From NCBI GenBank assembly GCA_913774355.1, contig CAJYGB010000018.1:372001-436000 (forward strand): DNA of 64,000 bases, written 5' to 3'. Shown here piece after piece: positions 28,229-37,098 of the stretch (positions are counted from its first letter, which is position 1; every line of letters starts with the position of its first letter). The notes beneath the pieces were generated by a model, which did no database searches, was not told where the DNA came from, and saw only the letters and a program-made list of their open reading frames with translations. The stretch comes from an uncultured Chryseobacterium sp. Lineage in GTDB: Bacteria; Bacteroidota; Bacteroidia; Flavobacteriales; Weeksellaceae. Made by a program: the position numbers and the translations under genes.

Positions 28229-28549
28229 CTAAGGAGTATATGGGCTATCATACATACAATAATTATTTTGAATCTGCTGTCCCCAGTTAATCCATTGATC
28301 TGCTGTCCAATCCTGACAGGTATAAGCTGATGTACAAGTTACAACCACTGTCGCACATTGTACTCTTTTTGTTGCTTTATTTTTTAAAGTTGTTTTATTC
28401 TTATCTTTTGAAACAACTTCCTTTTTTTCTTTTGAAAATGATTCTTTCTTATTTTCTGACTTTCCATCACTTTCATATTTTGCAGAAATTGTATTTGCAC
28501 TTACAGCTCCCGCGATCAAAATTCCCGTTAATAAAATCATTTTTTTCAT
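28229..28549 (-). CDS. Small secreted four-cysteine protein, unknown
   Basis: A 106-residue protein: signal peptide MKKMILLTGILIAGAVSANT, a very Lys/Ser/Glu-rich linker (residues ~25-62), then a compact C-terminal segment with four Cys in a CATVVVTC...YTC...NNYC pattern and three Trp. The layout (leader, basic linker, Cys-rich core) resembles exported peptides or small toxins/bacteriocin-like proteins, but I recognise no family. It stands alone between spacers of about 200 AT-rich bases that show no other gene. Confidence 0.65.
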   Translation of the reverse strand: MKKMILLTGILIAGAVSANTISAKYESDGKSENKKESFSKEKKEVVSKDKNKTTLKNKATKRVQCATVVVTCTSAYTCQDWTADQWINWGQQIQNNYCMYDSPYTP

Positions 28550-28752
28550 TGTAATAAATTTTTATTGTTATTAAAATTTTGTTTAAACTCTTGCGCAATT
28601 GTTTCAACATTTCAAAGAAATAAAAAAAAAAAGAAAAAAGCAATATCAATTATCAACATTTATTGAAATATTTGTTATGTTAGATTCAAATACAAATCAT
28701 TGTAAATCAAATATTTAAACACATAAATATATCTCATTAAAATGATTTAACA

Positions 28753-29103
28753 TTATTTTAACAACTCTATTTTTATTTTTTTCGTCAGCGATTTAAAAAT
28801 CAATTCATACGAATGATCAATCATCTTACAAATCAAATCTCTTTTTAGGCCATCGAGTGAAACGGAATTCCAATGGGTTTTGTTCATGTGATAAGCGCCG
28901 GTAATCTGCGGATATTGTTCACGAAGTTCACTGCTCCATTCCGGGTCTGTTTTTACACTGATCTGCAGAGGCTGCTTTTCCAGGGACATCAGTAGGAACA
29001 TTTTGTTTCCGACTTTCATCACCAGCGTTTCATTATCGAAAGGAAAGCTTTCCGTCACTCCTTTTTTAGCAAGGCAATAGTCTAAAATTTCGTTCGCATC
29101 CAT
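28753..29103 (-). CDS. MmcQ/YjbR family protein
   Basis: A 116-residue soluble protein with the double-wing YjbR fold features: CLAKKGVTESFPF, MSLEKQPLQISVKTDPE and MNKTHWNSVSLDG near the C-terminus. Family members are often called DNA-binding because of fold similarity, but function is not established. It is complete and divergent from the NAD(P)-binding oxidoreductase gene. Confidence 0.9.
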   Translation of the reverse strand: MDANEILDYCLAKKGVTESFPFDNETLVMKVGNKMFLLMSLEKQPLQISVKTDPEWSSELREQYPQITGAYHMNKTHWNSVSLDGLKRDLICKMIDHSYELIFKSLTKKIKIELLK

Positions 29104-29225
29104 ATTTTTATAATAAGTAATTATTAATGGGGTAATCAGTGATTTGTAAGAGATAATATTTTTTACTTCAGGTCAAATTTAGTAAATTTAAGAAAGAAAC
29201 ATCATCACTTTAAATTTCAATTATT

Positions 29226-29882
29226 ATGAAAGCTTTAGTTATCGGCGCTACGGGTGCCACAGGAAAAGATTTGGTCAATCAGCTGCTTCAGGATCAGGAT
29301 TTCGATGAAATTAAAGTTTTTGTAAGAAAACCGATTGACATTCAGAATGATAAATTAAAAGTCTATGTGGTAGATTTTGAAAAGCCGGAAGAATGGAAAA
29401 ATGAAGTGAAAGGTGATGTCGCTTTTTCCTGCCTGGGAACGACTCTAAAGGCAGCCGGAAGCAAGGAAGCCCAACGGAAAGTCGATTTCGACTACCAGTA
29501 TGAATTTGCGAAAGCGGCCAAAGAAAATAACGTGGAGGATTACATCCTGGTTTCTTCATACGGCGCCGATCCAAAATCCAAAATTTTTTATTCCCGGATG
29601 AAAGGCGAGCTGGAGGACGCAGTGAAAAAGCTGCATTTTACTAAAATTACCATCTTTAAACCGGGTATGCTGGAAAGAAAAGATTCAGACCGTCCGGGAG
29701 AAGTGTTGGGAAGCAGAATCATTAAGTTTGCCAACCGGCTAGGATTGCTGGAAAGCCAGAAACCTTTACCGACCAACGTTCTTGCCAAAGCCATGATTAA
29801 TTCTTCTAAAATAAAAAGCAACGGCTATTCAAGCATCAAGCTAGGTAATATTTTCTGTTTTGCGGAAAAGAGCAATGATTAA
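29226..29882 (+). CDS. NAD(P)-binding Rossmann-fold protein (atypical SDR, TIP30-like)
   Basis: A 218-residue cytosolic protein beginning with a dinucleotide-binding GATGATGKDL motif. FSCLGTTLKAAGS and the VSSYGADPKS...FYSRMKGELE stretch, which contains the Tyr-x3-Lys-like pair YSRMK, match atypical short-chain dehydrogenases of the HTATIP2/YwnB group. No substrate can be assigned. A convergent hairpin follows its stop codon. Confidence 0.85.
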   Translation: MKALVIGATGATGKDLVNQLLQDQDFDEIKVFVRKPIDIQNDKLKVYVVDFEKPEEWKNEVKGDVAFSCLGTTLKAAGSKEAQRKVDFDYQYEFAKAAKENNVEDYILVSSYGADPKSKIFYSRMKGELEDAVKKLHFTKITIFKPGMLERKDSDRPGEVLGSRIIKFANRLGLLESQKPLPTNVLAKAMINSSKIKSNGYSSIKLGNIFCFAEKSND

Positions 29883-29922
29883 AAGTCAATAGTGAATTGT
29901 GAACAGGATAAGATTATCAATT

Positions 29923-29954
29923 AAACGCTGCTCTTTTTTTAAAGAACAGCATTT
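29923..29954. terminator. Bidirectional hairpin terminator
   Basis: aaacgctgctcttt pairs imperfectly with aaagaacagcattt around a T-rich loop between convergent genes (oxidoreductase and TPR protein). Confidence 0.6.
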
Positions 29955-29965
29955 AAAGAAGTTAA

Positions 29966-30760
29966 TTAACTGAATTCGGAAGTCAGTTTTTTCCTGATTT
30001 CATCCGCAATTACTTTATCCTTTATTTTGTCATAAGTATTTCGTGCTTTTTTAATTAGCTTTTCGTCTTTTTTATTTTTTCCTACTTTAATTAATGCCAA
30101 CGCATACAGGGAAAGATAGCCATCGTCTTTTTTATAGGTAGAATAAGCATCTTCAAGATAAGGTAGGGCTGTTTCATAGTTTTCCTTCAAGGTATAGAGC
30201 ATCCCATACATATAAACGACATCATCTTTTACTTTGCCAGAAACTTTATACAACTCTTCTGCACGTTTTAAATTTTTTAATCCTTCTTCATAATCTCCTA
30301 TAATAACAGATGTATTTCCGATCCCGTAATAGCCTTCAGGATTTTCCGGAAAGTATTTCACCATCTCCTCATATTTTTTCCGGGCTTCATCCACTTTTCC
30401 GAATCTCATAAACTGTATCGCGAGATTCTGCTTAAAGATCGGTGCGTTATTCTGAGCCAGGCTATCGGCAATATAGTATGCAGCCAATGCTTCTTTATGC
30501 ATATCCTGCAATCTTAAAAAATATCCGGCCATAAAATAGGCATCGCAGTATTTTGGATCTTCACTGGCTACTTTCAGCAACAAATTAGTGATTCCACCGT
30601 AATATTTTGGATAATTCAATGCTAAGAAAGCAGTTTCAAAGCTTTTTTTAGAACTGGCATTTTGTGGTGTGCAATAATTTGTTTTTCCTAAGAAATACGA
30701 ATCCTGAGAAAATCCCTTGACGGAAAGGAGCAAAATTAAAATGATTACTAGTTTTTTCAT
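29966..30760 (-). CDS. Tetratricopeptide repeat protein, exported
   Basis: A 264-residue protein with a signal peptide (MKKLVIILILLLSVKGFS) and at least four TPR-like helix pairs: AYFMAGYFLRLQDMHKEALA, NLAIQFMRFGKVDEARKKYE, GYYGIGNTSVIIGDYEEGLK and MYGMLYTLKENYETALPYLE. TPRs mediate protein contacts; no catalytic domain is present. It follows the peroxidase gene after a strong terminator, so it is probably transcribed separately. Confidence 0.85.
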   Translation of the reverse strand: MKKLVIILILLLSVKGFSQDSYFLGKTNYCTPQNASSKKSFETAFLALNYPKYYGGITNLLLKVASEDPKYCDAYFMAGYFLRLQDMHKEALAAYYIADSLAQNNAPIFKQNLAIQFMRFGKVDEARKKYEEMVKYFPENPEGYYGIGNTSVIIGDYEEGLKNLKRAEELYKVSGKVKDDVVYMYGMLYTLKENYETALPYLEDAYSTYKKDDGYLSLYALALIKVGKNKKDEKLIKKARNTYDKIKDKVIADEIRKKLTSEFS

Positions 30761-30776
30761 GGTTTAAAAATTAAAA

Positions 30777-30798
30777 AAAGTGGATAAAAATCCACTTT
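30777..30798 (-). terminator. Intrinsic terminator of the peroxidase gene
   Basis: Perfect nine-base stem aaagtggat/atccacttt with loop aaaa and an A run on the + side, giving an eight-T tail on the minus strand, 20 bases past the peroxidase stop. Confidence 0.82.
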
Positions 30799-30818
30799 AT
30801 AACGATATTCTTTACTAT

Positions 30819-31397
30819 TTATTTCAGATACTTCGTAATGGCTTCATCTGTAGGTTTGGTAGTGCTTACGAAAGAATCAACCAGCTTTCCGTTCTCGTCA
30901 ATTAAGAATTTGGTAAAGTTCCAGAGGATGGTTGTGTTCTTCACCCCGTTCAGCTCTTTCTCGGTTAAGTATTTAAAGATCGGAGCCGTATCGCTGCCTT
31001 TTACGGAAACTTTGGCCGCCATCGGGAAAGTTACCCCATAATTTTTCTGACAGAAAGCGCCGATTTCTTTATTGCTGCCCGGTTCCTGGCCGCCGAAATT
31101 GTTCGCAGGGAAACCTACTACAACCAATTTGTCTTTGTATTCTTCCGACACTTTTTCAAGATCGGCATACTGAGGTGTAAATCCGCATTCCGAAGCGGTA
31201 TTCACGATAAGGATTTTCTTTCCTTTAAAATCGGCAAAGTTGATCTGCTTCCCTTCTTCCAGGGCGTCAACTTTAAAATCATATATTGATTTTCCCATAA
31301 GTTCATTCGTTTTGGCTTTAGATACATCACTTTTCTTCTGGGCACAGCTGTTGAAAAAAGCAACCACCGAAAGAAACATTAAAAACAATTTTTTCAT
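30819..31397 (-). CDS. Glutathione peroxidase-family lipoprotein
   Basis: A 192-residue thiol peroxidase probably anchored to a membrane facing the periplasm: signal plus lipobox (VVAFFNSC), then the GPx domain. Catalytic residues are present: peroxidatic Cys in NTASECGFTPQY, Gln in NNFGGQEPG, and Trp/Asn in WNFTKFL. A Cys in AFCQKNYG could be the resolving residue, suggesting thioredoxin-type reduction rather than glutathione. It reduces peroxides. It lies 25 bases downstream of the LolA-like gene and is probably co-transcribed with it. Confidence 0.92.
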   Translation of the reverse strand: MKKLFLMFLSVVAFFNSCAQKKSDVSKAKTNELMGKSIYDFKVDALEEGKQINFADFKGKKILIVNTASECGFTPQYADLEKVSEEYKDKLVVVGFPANNFGGQEPGSNKEIGAFCQKNYGVTFPMAAKVSVKGSDTAPIFKYLTEKELNGVKNTTILWNFTKFLIDENGKLVDSFVSTTKPTDEAITKYLK

Positions 31398-31422
31398 AAT
31401 TTAAATTTAATTCTTTTTTTGA

Positions 31423-32085
31423 TTAAAATTTGAAAGTATTGGCAGGAAATACTTTATTGATATCGATCCTGTTGATCAGCATCACGTAATCACCGTCTTT
31501 TTTGGCACTTGAAGACTCAATCCTGAATGGCATAGATAAATTCCCGACTTTTTTAAAATCTGAATACAGCAAGGTTTCATCCTTTTTTACTTCTTTCAAA
31601 AGCATGTAGTTTTTAGTATCGAAATAATAAACGTTTTTATTAACATTTTTCGTCAGTTCCACCTTATGGCAGTAAATGTTTCCTATTTTTTCCTTTCCCA
31701 GGTATTTTGCCTCAAACCCTTTGTTTTCCCAGTCGATAAAATCATTGTCGAAACTTTCCGGAACATATTCTGCATATTCCTGAACTTTGTTGGTTGCGTA
31801 ATTCATCGCATAACCTTTAGATCCGTCATAGCCTTCAATGGCCGTATCTTTTCCGCCGATGGTAATCACGGTTTTGGTAAGATTCGGGCGTTGCTGGTAG
31901 ATTTTGATCGGGTATTCGTCTTTCACACCCAGAATTACTTTTCCCTGAAGCAGTACGGAATTCAGCAGTTTCCAATTGGTCAGTCCTCCGGACAGTTCGA
32001 TATTTTTATCAATAATTTCCTTTGCCGTCTGAGCCAGACATAATTGAGAGCATACCAGAATAAATGCTAACAGTAATTTCTTCAT
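31423..32085 (-). CDS. Exported LolA-like/outer-membrane lipoprotein-sorting-type protein
   Basis: A 220-residue protein with a signal peptide (MKKLLLAFILVCSQLCLAQ). The mature part follows the half-barrel lipoprotein-carrier plan: AKEIIDKNIELSGG, successive beta-strands, and a late YYFDTKNYMLLKEVKK...SDFKKVGNLSMPFRIE, as in Bacteroidota LolA/LolB-like domains. Lipid or lipoprotein binding is inferred from this fold. It is the first gene of a likely two-gene unit with the peroxidase. Confidence 0.72.
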   Translation of the reverse strand: MKKLLLAFILVCSQLCLAQTAKEIIDKNIELSGGLTNWKLLNSVLLQGKVILGVKDEYPIKIYQQRPNLTKTVITIGGKDTAIEGYDGSKGYAMNYATNKVQEYAEYVPESFDNDFIDWENKGFEAKYLGKEKIGNIYCHKVELTKNVNKNVYYFDTKNYMLLKEVKKDETLLYSDFKKVGNLSMPFRIESSSAKKDGDYVMLINRIDINKVFPANTFKF

Positions 32086-32103
32086 GAATACTTTTTATAA
32101 ATT

Positions 32104-32111
32104 CAAATATA
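32104..32111 (-). promoter_or_regulatory. Candidate -7 element upstream of the LolA-like gene
   Basis: The minus strand reads tatatttg, a perfect TAnnTTTG match, 18 bases before the ATG. No TTG is seen at the -33 distance. Confidence 0.4.
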
Positions 32112-32175
32112 AGGCTTTTTTAATTTGAAAAAAGGAGACGCATATCACATTTCAGAATTATCTATCGGCAAATCT

Positions 32176-32898
32176 TCAGATCAGCGTTCTCGCTTTTTCA
32201 AGATCTTCCGGAGTATCGATGCCCACGCCGACAAAATTGGTTTCTATCATCTTGATTTTCATGCCGTATTCCAGGTAACGGATGCATTCTATTTTCTCGG
32301 AAATTTCCAAAGGCTTCATTTCCAGTTTCGAAAATTGGATCAGCGCATGTTTCCTGAAAGCGTAGACGCCGATGTGTTTAAAATAATCGACCGCATAAGA
32401 AATCTCCCGGTGAAACGGAATAACGGAACGGCTGAAGTATAATGCAAAGCCATTGTTATCGGTAATTACTTTTACATTGTTCGGGTTTTCGATCTCTTCT
32501 TTTTCATGAAGCTTTATTTTTAAGGAAGCCAGGGAAATCTCCTGGTTATCGTCGTTCCTGAAAACTTCGATGAGTTGCTTCAAAGGCTCCAATTTTAAAA
32601 ACGGTTCATCTCCCTGCACATTGATCACAATGTCGCAATCAATGGGCTGTACGGCTTCTGCAATGCGGTCACTCCCCGTCTCATGTTGCCCCGTCATTAC
32701 CGCTTTTCCGCCATGGTTTACGATTTCATCAAAAATAATTTCCGAATCCGTAGCAACAAAAACTTCATCAAACAAACCGGTTTCCACGACATTCTGATAA
32801 GTCGTCGTGATGACGGTCTTTTCTCCTAACATTTGCATCAGTTTGGCCGGAAAACGGCTGGCTTCGTAACGTGCGGGTATTACTGCAATTATTTTCAT
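32176..32898 (-). CDS. kdsB: CMP-Kdo synthetase (3-deoxy-manno-octulosonate cytidylyltransferase)
   Basis: Activates Kdo as CMP-Kdo for lipid A core assembly. The 240 residues carry the nucleotide-binding [46 protein letters not shown] (metal-binding Asp) and the late [13 protein letters not shown]. Complete and of normal length. It works downstream of kdsA (10.8 kb), but the two genes are 20 kb apart. Confidence 0.96.
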   Translation of the reverse strand: MKIIAVIPARYEASRFPAKLMQMLGEKTVITTTYQNVVETGLFDEVFVATDSEIIFDEIVNHGGKAVMTGQHETGSDRIAEAVQPIDCDIVINVQGDEPFLKLEPLKQLIEVFRNDDNQEISLASLKIKLHEKEEIENPNNVKVITDNNGFALYFSRSVIPFHREISYAVDYFKHIGVYAFRKHALIQFSKLEMKPLEISEKIECIRYLEYGMKIKMIETNFVGVGIDTPEDLEKARTLI

Positions 32899-32920
32899 AT
32901 GAAAGTATTTTATTGATATT

Positions 32921-33517
32921 TTATTTTATGTAATGGGATAAAAAGATAATTCCATAGATCCAAGAAATAAACAAAAATGTATAAAGAAATCCGAAAGCAA
33001 CGCTTTTGACCAGGTTTCCTTTACAGTATCTGGAGTTTTTAAATACCAGCCGTAAAGCCCGAAAAAAAATCCAATAGAGCATGGCTGTAAATAATAAGAT
33101 CACCACCCAGAAAACAACACCTAAAAAGTAGAGGAGGAAAACCAGAACAATTGAAAAGAAAATCCATAAAATAACAGAAAGAATCAATTCTCCGCAACCG
33201 GCTTCTCCTCCAAAACTTATATCGGGTAGATCGAAACTATCAATTTTTGGCCTCTTTTCACTGTATTTTACTATTTTTTCCCGGTTTATAATATGACCTA
33301 CATTATCTTTTAGTTTCAAACCAAAATAGAGTCCTAAGCTAATAAACAGAAATAATACTGTTGCTAAAATGGATGTTGATAATATGGAATTCTGAAATAG
33401 AGACCGGTGAGAACCTGCTCCTGAAATCCAGACACTTAAAATAACAAGAACAACAATTACTACTGTAGAATAGCTCAAAAACCGGGTTTCAAGGAAATAT
33501 CTTTGTGGAATCTTCAT
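32921..33517 (-). CDS. Integral membrane protein, unknown function
   Basis: About 198 residues when started at MKIPQRYF (33517); an ATG at 33559 would add 14 residues. Four to five hydrophobic helices are visible: [32 protein letters not shown], two adjacent in [20 protein letters not shown] and [15 protein letters not shown], and [20 protein letters not shown] charged cytosolic-type loop ([17 protein letters not shown]) separates the pairs. I recognise no family. It lies 22 bases upstream of kdsB in the same direction and may be co-transcribed. Confidence 0.7.
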   Translation of the reverse strand: MKIPQRYFLETRFLSYSTVVIVVLVILSVWISGAGSHRSLFQNSILSTSILATVLFLFISLGLYFGLKLKDNVGHIINREKIVKYSEKRPKIDSFDLPDISFGGEAGCGELILSVILWIFFSIVLVFLLYFLGVVFWVVILLFTAMLYWIFFRALRLVFKNSRYCKGNLVKSVAFGFLYTFLFISWIYGIIFLSHYIK

Positions 33518-33601
33518 ATTCTTCCGGAATAGCAATTTAAAAAGATAACAGTGTAACAATTGATCAACTGCTACACTGTTATAATGGGTATATTTTACTT
33601 A

Positions 33602-34855
33602 TTATTTTAAAGCGTTCAACGCATTTTCCAGCTTCGGCATCATGGCAGAAATCTCCTCAGTAGCCAATCCTCCAACAGAAGCCCTGAACCATGGCTCAGA
33701 TTTCTCTTCCCCGAATGCAGAGAAAGGAACCAAAGCAACTCCTGCTTCATTGATCAGATAAAACACCAGATCAGAAGAGTTTTCAATCGCTGCTCCGTCC
33801 GGTTTTGTCTTACCGATATAATCCAGTTTGATTGTAAGATAAAGTGCACCCATCGGTTCGATACTGTCTACGGCAAGGCCTTTTCCTTTCATATCCTGAA
33901 TTCCTCCGTGAAGAACTTTCAGGCTGGTTTCCAGTTTTCCTTTGAAATCTTCAACAAAAGCATTCACTTCTTCCGGGTTTTCATAATATTTCGCCGTTGC
34001 TTCCTGCTCCGGTTTCGGTGCCCAGGCACCTACGTGCGTCAACAATGCTTTCATCTTATCCAGAATATGAGCCGGACCGAACCCCCAGCCTACACGCACT
34101 CCTGTTGCGGCAAGGCACTTGGAAATACCATCGATATAAACCGTATATTCTTTCATTTCAGGGAAAAGGGACACCGGATCTACGTGCTCCGCCCCAAAGG
34201 TAAGGTTGGAATAGATCTGATCGTACATCAGGTACAACGGTTTTTCGTCTTCGCTTCTCTTTTTGTTTTCTTCCAGTATCAGTTCGCAGATTTCCGAAAG
34301 CTGCTCTCTGGTAAATATCGTTCCGGTAGGGTTCAACGGTGAACAAAGCGCTACCAGCACCGCACCTGATAAATGAGGCCTCAAATCGTCCGCCGTCGGA
34401 AGAAAATTATTTTCAGGAGTTGTTTTTACCTCGATCGCATCAGCAGAAGTAAGGTAAGCGTAGTGGTTATTGTTCCATGAAGGAATAGGATATACCACTT
34501 TATCCCCTTCATCTACGATGGTCTTGTATACCGCATAAATCAAAGGTCTTGAACCGGCCGTGATCAGGATATCATTCGGAGAATAGTCCAGGTTCCATCT
34601 TGTTTTTAGATCTTTGGAAACTTCTTTTCTTAAAGATAAAAGTCCGTTCGCAGGCGGATAGTTTGTCAGGTTATTCTGATAGGCTTTCTGAATTTCCTCC
34701 TTCAGCTGGGCAGGAATCGGATAAATATTAGAATTCAGATCTCCAATCGTAAGATTGGCAATCTCCGCTCCTTTTGCCTTTAGATCATTTACTTCATTAC
34801 CAATTTTTACAATTTCAGAACCGATCAGGTTCGCCGCTAATTTTGAAACTTTCAC
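33602..34855 (-). CDS. PLP-dependent aminotransferase, class I/II
   Basis: A 417-residue fold-type I aminotransferase. N-terminal LTIGDLNSNIYPIP, then YPPANGLLSLR, the SPLNPTGTIF turn (Asn contacting PLP), YDQIYSNL and the Schiff-base Lys in DGISKCLAATGVRVGW; the late PWFRASVG holds the carboxylate-binding Arg. This resembles aspartate/aromatic aminotransferases, but substrate specificity cannot be set from sequence. A pseudogene lies directly upstream. Confidence 0.92.
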   Translation of the reverse strand: MKVSKLAANLIGSEIVKIGNEVNDLKAKGAEIANLTIGDLNSNIYPIPAQLKEEIQKAYQNNLTNYPPANGLLSLRKEVSKDLKTRWNLDYSPNDILITAGSRPLIYAVYKTIVDEGDKVVYPIPSWNNNHYAYLTSADAIEVKTTPENNFLPTADDLRPHLSGAVLVALCSPLNPTGTIFTREQLSEICELILEENKKRSEDEKPLYLMYDQIYSNLTFGAEHVDPVSLFPEMKEYTVYIDGISKCLAATGVRVGWGFGPAHILDKMKALLTHVGAWAPKPEQEATAKYYENPEEVNAFVEDFKGKLETSLKVLHGGIQDMKGKGLAVDSIEPMGALYLTIKLDYIGKTKPDGAAIENSSDLVFYLINEAGVALVPFSAFGEEKSEPWFRASVGGLATEEISAMMPKLENALNALK

Positions 34856-34887
34856 TTTTACTTTTATTTATTGTTACTTTATTAATG

Positions 34888-35285
34888 TTATAAGTTATTA
34901 ATTATGAGTTATAAGTTTTTCTTAATTGTAATAATTATACTTCTTATTATTTTTAAAATCTCTGTCGCCGGATTTATAAGTTCGTCGAATTCCTCTTTCG
35001 ATATGTAATCAGTAGCATACAATAGCTCAATCCAATAAATGGTTTCATCACATTACTTCTGAGAAATCGACAGTTTATGAATAAAAACAGGCTTGCTCTG
35101 AGCATTTAAAGCCTCCCGAACATTAGCTCCAACAGAAGTGCCGGATCTTAAAAGCTGTCTTGACAGAACATATTCCTTATTTTTTATACTGAATTGCCTG
35201 TAAAATTTAACAATACTTACAGCAAACTCGAAACTCTTTATTTTAATAATACTATTACTCATCATTCAAAATTTATAACTTATAA
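34888..35285. repeat. Inverted repeats flanking the four-helix-bundle pseudogene
   Basis: ttataagttattaatt at 34888-34903 is matched in opposite orientation by aatttataacttataa at 35270-35285, 15 of 16 bases pairing. The two arms bracket the whole four-helix-bundle reading frame, with each arm only a few bases from its start or stop. The layout looks like a gene cassette with terminal inverted repeats. Confidence 0.6.
34909..35265 (-). pseudogene. Four-helix-bundle (S23/IVS-type) protein gene with one in-frame stop
   Basis: The frame codes for 70 residues (IIKIKSFEFAVSIVKFY, LLRSGTSVGANVREAL), which is the first half of the S23/four-helix-bundle family. It then hits TAA at 35053-35055. Reading on in the same frame gives the rest of the family pattern without any shift: CDETIYWIELLYATDY, then ISKEEFDELINPATEIL and a Lys-rich end, with a natural TAA at 34909-34911, 118 codons in all. 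The TAA sits where the family usually has Glu (GAA), so a single G-to-T change explains it. A sequencing error or very recent inactivation is likely. The gene lies in a small inverted-repeat cassette between aminotransferase and sugar mutase genes. Confidence 0.85.
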
Positions 35286-35292
35286 TTTATTA

Positions 35293-37008
35293 TTATGTCA
35301 ACTGCAGGTCATTTTTCACCCGGTTTATTTTCTCTTCCAATGATTTCTGCTGGTCTCTGAAATCGGCTGCAGAAGCAAGATCCTCTTTTACAGAAATATA
35401 GAACTTGATCTTCGGCTCTGTTCCGGAAGGTCTTACGCAGACTTTTGTTCCGTCCTCGGTATAATAAATCAATACATTGGATTTCGGAATATCGTTCATT
35501 ACCTGTTTTTCGTTCCTGGAAACGATAAAATTGGTCTGCTCCTTGAAATCCTTTACCTCTGCCACCGGCGATCCTGCCAGTTGCTTCGGAGGGTTTTCAC
35601 GGAAATCCTTCATCATGTTCTGGATTTCTTCTGCCCCGTCTCTGCCTTTTCGTACCAGGTTCACAAGGCCTTCGTAATACATTCCGGTTTCCTGGTAAAT
35701 TTCGATCAGGTAATCGTACATGGTTCTTCCGTTGGCTTTGCACCATGCTGCGATTTCACAGGCAAGAACAATACTTCCGCACGAATCTTTATCACGGACA
35801 AAATCTCCGGTCATGAATCCGAAGCTCTCTTCCCCGCCGCAGATGAACTTTTCCTGTCCTTCCACATCGCGGATCATCTTTCCGATCCATTTAAATCCGG
35901 TTAATCCCACTTTACACTGTACCCCGAATTTCTGGGCAATGTCAAAGAAAATATCGGACGTCACAATCGTAGAGCCGATGAATTCCTTTCCGGTAATCCG
36001 GCCCTGTTTTCTCCATTCGTTCAGAATGTAATAAGTCAGAATGGTGTTGGTCTGGTTTCCGTTCAGCAATTCAATTTCACCGTCCAGGTTTCTTACGGCA
36101 ATTCCCAAACGGTCCCCGTCCGGATCAGTTCCGATGACGATATCGGCATTGGTAATTTTAGCAAGATCCATGGCCATTTCAAGGGCTGCCGGTTCCTCAG
36201 GATTTGGAGAATCAACGGTCGGGAAATTTCCGCTTGGGATCATCTGCTCCTTTACCAGGTCAATTTTTTTGAAACCTGCTTTTTCCAACGCTTTAGGAAC
36301 GGTAGTATAGGTTGTTCCATGAATGGAAGTAAAAACAATATTTAAATTTTCCTTTCCGACATTCTGATAGGTCGAATTTTCGATACAGGCATCGATATAC
36401 ACGTCATCCTGCTCCTCTCCGATCCACTCGATCAGGTCATCATTCCCATTGAATTTTATTTTATCGAACTGCACGGAAAGTACTTCGGCAATAATCGCTT
36501 CGTCATGTGGCGGAACAATCTGCGCGCCGTCATTCCAGTACACTTTATATCCGTTGTATTCGGGCGGGTTGTGGGAAGCCGTCAGTACAATCCCTCCATG
36601 ACAGTTCTTATTTCTTACCGTGAAAGACAATTCCGGAGTCGGACGGTGGTCTTTGAAAAGCAATACTTTAATTCCGTTTGCCGTTAAAACATCAGCTACC
36701 AGTTTTCCGAATTCTTTTGAATTGTTTCTAACGTCGTAAGCAATGGCCACTTTAATTTCTTCACCTGAAAACTGCTTTAGCATATAGTTCGCAAGTCCCT
36801 GTGTAGCCTGGCCTAACGTGTATTTATTTAAACGGTTGGTTCCTACGCCCATGATTCCTCTCATCCCTCCTGTTCCGAATTCCAGCGGTCTGTAAAAAGA
36901 GTCCTCCAGGTCAGGCGAATTGCCGTCAATTAATAATTGTACCGCACTTCTTGTTTCTTCATCAAATGATTCGTGCAACCAAAGTTTTGCTTTTTCTAAT
37001 GTTGTCAT
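35293..37008 (-). CDS. Phospho-sugar mutase (phosphoglucomutase/phosphomannomutase family)
   Basis: A 571-residue cytosolic alpha-D-phosphohexomutase interconverting sugar 1- and 6-phosphates. Four domains are recognisable: active Ser in LTASHNPPEYNGYK, metal-binding DPDGDR, sugar-binding CGGEESFG, and phosphate-binding RPSGTEPKIKFY. The length is typical of the bacterial PgcA-like subgroup. It supplies hexose phosphates for envelope glycans or glycogen; the exact sugar is not decidable. A 90-base gap separates it from the GyrB-like gene upstream. Confidence 0.95.
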   Translation of the reverse strand: MTTLEKAKLWLHESFDEETRSAVQLLIDGNSPDLEDSFYRPLEFGTGGMRGIMGVGTNRLNKYTLGQATQGLANYMLKQFSGEEIKVAIAYDVRNNSKEFGKLVADVLTANGIKVLLFKDHRPTPELSFTVRNKNCHGGIVLTASHNPPEYNGYKVYWNDGAQIVPPHDEAIIAEVLSVQFDKIKFNGNDDLIEWIGEEQDDVYIDACIENSTYQNVGKENLNIVFTSIHGTTYTTVPKALEKAGFKKIDLVKEQMIPSGNFPTVDSPNPEEPAALEMAMDLAKITNADIVIGTDPDGDRLGIAVRNLDGEIELLNGNQTNTILTYYILNEWRKQGRITGKEFIGSTIVTSDIFFDIAQKFGVQCKVGLTGFKWIGKMIRDVEGQEKFICGGEESFGFMTGDFVRDKDSCGSIVLACEIAAWCKANGRTMYDYLIEIYQETGMYYEGLVNLVRKGRDGAEEIQNMMKDFRENPPKQLAGSPVAEVKDFKEQTNFIVSRNEKQVMNDIPKSNVLIYYTEDGTKVCVRPSGTEPKIKFYISVKEDLASAADFRDQQKSLEEKINRVKNDLQLT

Positions 37009-37098
37009 ATTTGTATTTTGTACAGTTTATTTGCAGGGTGATGGGTGTTGGTGAAGGTTAAAGTTTTCCAACACTGTTCAAGCCTTTTTTGTTTTTAT

